The notes under the pieces: generated by a model
What the model saw: only the letters and a program-made list of their open reading frames with translations
What the model was told of the DNA's origin: nothing
Databases searched by the model: none
Translations under genes and position numbers: made by a program
Shown here: piece by piece, positions 61,242 through 64,000 of the stretch
Numbering within the stretch: position 1 is the first letter of the stretch
Layout: the number at the start of each line of letters is the position of its first letter
Source: JADCRZ01 sp037718865
Lineage (GTDB): Bacteria; Bacteroidota; Bacteroidia; Chitinophagales; Chitinophagaceae
Direction: 5' to 3'
NCBI GenBank assembly: GCA_037718865.1
Contig: JBBJMP010000010.1
Coordinates: 186,001-250,000 of the forward strand
Length of the DNA stretch: 64,000 bases

Positions 61242-61755
61242 ATTTTTTGTTTAAACTCTTAGGTTAACAATAAAAAAGGATAGCAAAAATAGGTTAAAAT
61301 AGTCAGTTGTAAAGGTAAGGAGTCTGGTGCAGGCCTATGGTGCTGCCGGAGCTACGTGAAACATTCAGTGAAACGCAAGTTAACAGGCAGTGGTGGGTAA
61401 TGCCGGTTTATTGTGTAAAAGCAGGTAATTTATCCCGTTTTTGTGGGGGCAATATGGTTCTAATTTTTATGTTTTTTATAACTGATCATCCGCGTCTGAA
61501 CAATTCAACAGTTATTCCACACGGGTTAACAGAGCGGCGAAAAATAATTTACCACCCTTTGTTTTAATTAACACTTGTTTAGAACTAAACCAAAGGCTTA
61601 ACCAAACCGGGTTATTGTTTGTTAATGTGATGTGCATTCAGGTGGATAAGAAGATTTTTTTGATTTATCAATAAGTAAAGAAATTTATTATCCACGAATG
61701 CACAGTGCTAATAGTAATAGCTAATTTTATATAAAAAATCTATTATTAAATTATT
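61242..61755. other. 514 bp gene-free region with DnaA-box-like sites
   Basis: No convincing gene is found; a 76-codon frame at 61337-61567 has no family or signal features. On the right side GGTGGATAA (61641-61649) and TTATCCACG (61688-61696) are inverted near-matches to the DnaA box TTATCCACA, with an AT-rich 38 bp between them, and TTATTCCACA at 61513 is a looser match. The region also must hold the divergent promoters of the PpiD-like and nadA genes. Confidence 0.4.
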
Positions 61756-62766
61756 ATGATAGTTATTAACAAAGAGGATGTTGTACTGAACCTGGAGAAA
61801 AGAGGCTTTTTAAATATTGATGTAGATCCTACCTTGGACTTATTCCTGCAGATTGAAAAACTAAAAAAAGAAAAGAATGCCGTTATTCTGGCGCACTATT
61901 ACCAGGAGCCTGATATCCAGGACGTAGCCGATTATATTGGAGATAGCTTGGGGCTGGCTCAACAGGCACAGAAGACAACGGCAGATATTATTGTATTTGC
62001 CGGGGTTCATTTCATGGCAGAAACAGCCAAAATATTAAATCCTTCCAAAAAAGTATTACTTCCTGACCTTAAGGCAGGATGTTCGCTTTCAGATTCTGCC
62101 CCGCCGGCCTTGTTTAAAATATTTAAAGAGAAATACCCCGATCACCTGGTCATTTCTTATATTAATTGTTCAGCAGGAATAAAAGCGCAAAGTGATATAA
62201 TCTGTACTTCCTCCAATGCACAGAAGATTGTTGAAAGTCTCCCGCCCGACCAAGCGATCATTTTTGCCCCAGACAAAAATTTAGGCGCTTATATCAACCG
62301 GCAAACAGGCAGAAACATGGTATTGTGGAATGGAGCCTGCATGGTACATGAAATATTCAGCCTTCAGAAAATAAGCAGGCTGAAGGTCCGCCATCCGAAT
62401 GCAAAGGTAATTGCACATCCCGAATGTGAAGAAGCCGTGCTGCAGGTAGCTGATTTTGTTGGTTCAACTACTCAATTGCTAAAGTACAGTGAAATGAATG
62501 AAGCTAGCGAATTCATTGTGGTAACCGAAACAGGCATCCTTCACCAGATGCAAAAAAATTCTCCATACAAAACGTTCATTCCAGCTCCACCAAACAACAG
62601 TTGCGCCTGTAACGATTGTCCCCATATGAAGCTTAACACATTGGAAAAGGTTTACTTATGTTTGGAATATGAGCAACCTGAATTGTTAATGGATGAAGAA
62701 ATCCGGATAGCTGCTAAAAAACCGATAGACAGGATGTTGGAAATAAGTGCCCGGTATGGTCTGTAA
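61756..62766 (+). CDS. nadA: Quinolinate synthase NadA
   Basis: 336 residues, the three-domain NadA fold. The iron-sulphur ligands are Cys109 in LKAGCSLSDSAPP, Cys195 in WNGACMVHEIF and one of the CAC-x-x-C cluster at 283-288 (NNSCACNDCPHM). Substrate blocks include ILAHYYQEPDIQDVADYIGDS and HPECEEAV. It condenses iminoaspartate with dihydroxyacetone phosphate to quinolinate in NAD synthesis, complementing the salvage genes at 34 kb. nadB and nadC are not nearby. Confidence 0.97.
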   Translation: MIVINKEDVVLNLEKRGFLNIDVDPTLDLFLQIEKLKKEKNAVILAHYYQEPDIQDVADYIGDSLGLAQQAQKTTADIIVFAGVHFMAETAKILNPSKKVLLPDLKAGCSLSDSAPPALFKIFKEKYPDHLVISYINCSAGIKAQSDIICTSSNAQKIVESLPPDQAIIFAPDKNLGAYINRQTGRNMVLWNGACMVHEIFSLQKISRLKVRHPNAKVIAHPECEEAVLQVADFVGSTTQLLKYSEMNEASEFIVVTETGILHQMQKNSPYKTFIPAPPNNSCACNDCPHMKLNTLEKVYLCLEYEQPELLMDEEIRIAAKKPIDRMLEISARYGL

Positions 62767-62769
62767 ATT

Positions 62770-62895
62770 TTACTCCTGGTGATGTAAGGGCAATAAAATA
62801 GTGAAGCTCACTCCTTCGCCTGGTTCGGAGTCAGCTGAAATTGAGCCAAAATGAGTGTTGACTATTTTTTTACATAGAGCAAGTCCGAATCCCGA
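62770..62895 (-). pseudogene. Histidine kinase C-terminal remnant
   Basis: A fragment encoding SGFGLALCKKIVNTHFG and SADSEPGEGVSFTILLPLHH, the G2 box and end of a HATPase_c domain. The open frame runs to 62994, but the sequence before about 62895 no longer matches a kinase. The rest of the gene is missing. It converges on nadA. Confidence 0.75.
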
Positions 62896-63044
62896 GTCCG
62901 GGCAAGTCGTGTTGTAATTTCTTAAGGATAAGAAATATGTATTCCCTGTATTTATTATCAAATCCTTTACTATTATCGGCTGATAAATCCACATGGAGCC
63001 ATATCAATAATATCTTCCCTGTCGTCCATGCTCATACTCATGAT

Positions 63045-63161
63045 CTAATTTTGAGAAAAGTTTAAATATTCTTCTATGACGCTTACTGTTTCCAGGGGTG
63101 CACTCATATGAGGACAATGGCCAGTTTCTTTCAAAACTTTCAGCGTGCTATGCGGATGTGC
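63045..63161 (-). pseudogene. RsbQ-like alpha/beta hydrolase, C-terminal remnant
   Basis: An in-frame stretch encodes HSTLKVLKETGHCPHMSAP followed by LETVSVIEEYLNFSQ and a stop. It matches the end of RsbQ-type hydrolases, including the catalytic His in GHCPHMSAP. A TAA lies directly upstream (63162-63164), and only weak, frame-shifted traces follow to about 63,290. RsbQ homologues are often linked to PAS-type sensor proteins, as here. Confidence 0.65.
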
Positions 63162-63352
63162 TTATGAAGATATGTAGCGAAAAACAGATATCCAATACAT
63201 CCTGTACATAGCCATTCAGGTCTGCGTATTTTTCTGCATGGTAGGCGGTAATATAAACATGTACACGGTGAAAATAACAGCAACAAAAAAAGGCAACAAT
63301 AAATAAATTATTTAGATTTATTACCCTTGTTTCTCGACAATAAAATTAAATT

Positions 63353-64000
63353 ATGGATCAGGTTTTGGAATTCTTTAAAAAATTATTTGATACTTCCGAT
63401 TGGCCTCCTCGTTGGCATTGTGGCAGATGGACTGAATTTCATGGATGGATGTATATTATCAGTGACCTTCTAATCTGGTCTGCTTATTTTGCCATTCCTC
63501 TGCTTATTATAAAATATATTTCCAAGCGAAAAGATGTACATTTTCATAAGATATATTTTTTATTTGCTGCTTTTATTCTTGCTTGCGGGTCTACACATTT
63601 TCTTGATGCAGTAACGTTTTGGTTTCCCGTATACCGTTTAAACGCGCTGGTAAGATTGATAACAGGTGTGATTAGCTGGATCACCGTGTTTTCTCTTATA
63701 AAAATGCTTCCTAGTGCCTTTTCGTTGAAATCAGCCAAACAACTGGAAGAAGAGGCTGAACAAAGAAAAAAGGTTGAGGAAGAATTAAGAATGAAAAATA
63801 ACCAGCTTAATGAAGCCCAGCAGATTGCCAGATTGGGTAATTGGGAATGGAACCTGCCAGGTAATACTATTGTCTGTTCTCCAGGTTTATTAAATATATA
63901 TGGATTAACTTCAGCGATGGAAAGTATGTCCTATGAAAATTTTTTACAATTTATTCATTCGGATGAAAGGCAACAGGTTGATAACTATGTAAAAGATGCC
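63353..64000 (+). CDS. Sensor protein with ethylene-receptor-like membrane domain and PAS domain (3' end outside window)
   Basis: The frame from ATG 63353 is open to the window end, 216 codons. Three membrane helices (about 33-55, 66-88, 97-120) read YIISDLLIWSAYFAIPLLII, FAAFILACGSTHFLDAVTFW and ITGVISWITVFSLIKMLP. They resemble the ETR1 ethylene-binding domain, with Asp38, Tyr45, Cys78 and His82 at the ETR1 spacing of Asp25, Tyr32, Cys65 and His69, where Cys and His bind copper. A coiled coil (SAKQLEEEAEQRKKVEEEL) leads to a PAS domain starting QQIARLGNWEWNLPGN. A histidine kinase is expected downstream. Ligand sensing is inferred. Confidence 0.85.
   Translation, partial: MDQVLEFFKKLFDTSDWPPRWHCGRWTEFHGWMYIISDLLIWSAYFAIPLLIIKYISKRKDVHFHKIYFLFAAFILACGSTHFLDAVTFWFPVYRLNALVRLITGVISWITVFSLIKMLPSAFSLKSAKQLEEEAEQRKKVEEELRMKNNQLNEAQQIARLGNWEWNLPGNTIVCSPGLLNIYGLTSAMESMSYENFLQFIHSDERQQVDNYVKDA

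Noticed and set aside
61337..61567. A 76-codon open frame in the gap before nadA
   Set aside because: No domain, signal or family pattern, and no start context; probably chance.
61513..61696. Annotating the DnaA-box-like pair as oriC
   Set aside because: Two to three imperfect boxes are too few, and no dnaA gene or skew data are available.

Overview
The window is chromosomal DNA of a Bacteroidota bacterium, most likely a Chitinophagaceae-like soil or freshwater organism. The evidence is two large SusC/TonB-type outer membrane receptors with carboxypeptidase-like regulatory domains, DUF2480 and GH3-type proteins, promoters of the TTTG-N19-TAnnTTTG type, almost no Shine-Dalgarno sequences, and a mid-range GC content. 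This placement is inferred from gene content; no 16S rRNA gene is present.

Region 1 (1 to about 10,800) is an accessory island with lower GC and many broken genes. It ends at a tRNA-Phe gene whose 3' end faces the island. It starts with the 3' part of an IS110/IS1111-type transposase. Then comes a run of leftward-reading single-gene units: a SnoaL-like protein, a PD-(D/E)XK-like nuclease, an FAD monooxygenase, and a DHFR-like protein cut by an intact IS1595-family element. These units are separated by three related, roughly 180 bp imperfect-palindrome spacers that look like integron attC sites. Three of the units are bounded by their own perfect 9-10 bp inverted boxes. This looks like a mobile gene-cassette array without a recognisable IntI, and it is the most interesting part of the window. 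Next to its last boundary lie a tyrosine recombinase with an internal deletion, a truncated IS4-type transposase, a TonB-dependent receptor, a further attC-like arm and an IS3 remnant.

Region 2 (10,900 to 34,000) is core-like: RecQ, Kdo and mannose sugar-nucleotide genes (kdsD, manC), a decayed four-helix-bundle gene inside inverted repeats, an exonuclease-RidA-aminotransferase operon, a large hybrid histidine kinase, a second TonB-type barrel, a SWIM-SNF2 helicase, an M23 peptidase, a second RecQ and an OsmC protein. A possible structured RNA with an intrinsic terminator lies at about 22,340-22,656.

Region 3 (34,000 to 50,560) carries NAD salvage (pnuC plus a NadR-like kinase), a GT39 glycosyltransferase, mtgA, LysE, GH3 and GT2 genes, an inositol-phosphatase-family gene, thiL, an S41 peptidase, nagA, an omega-amidase-like gene, recX and dnaN with two followers.

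Region 4 (50,560 to 64,000) carries a three-gene ATP-grasp / alpha-E / transglutaminase operon whose last protein ends in ten glutamines, then kdsB with a KdnB-like Kdo 8-oxidase (pointing to Kdo8N-type lipid A core sugars), corA, DUF1080, DUF2480, a PpiD/SurA-like chaperone and nadA. After nadA come remnants of a histidine kinase and an RsbQ-like hydrolase. The window ends inside a sensor protein whose membrane domain resembles the plant ethylene receptor, with the copper-ligand residues conserved at the same spacing.
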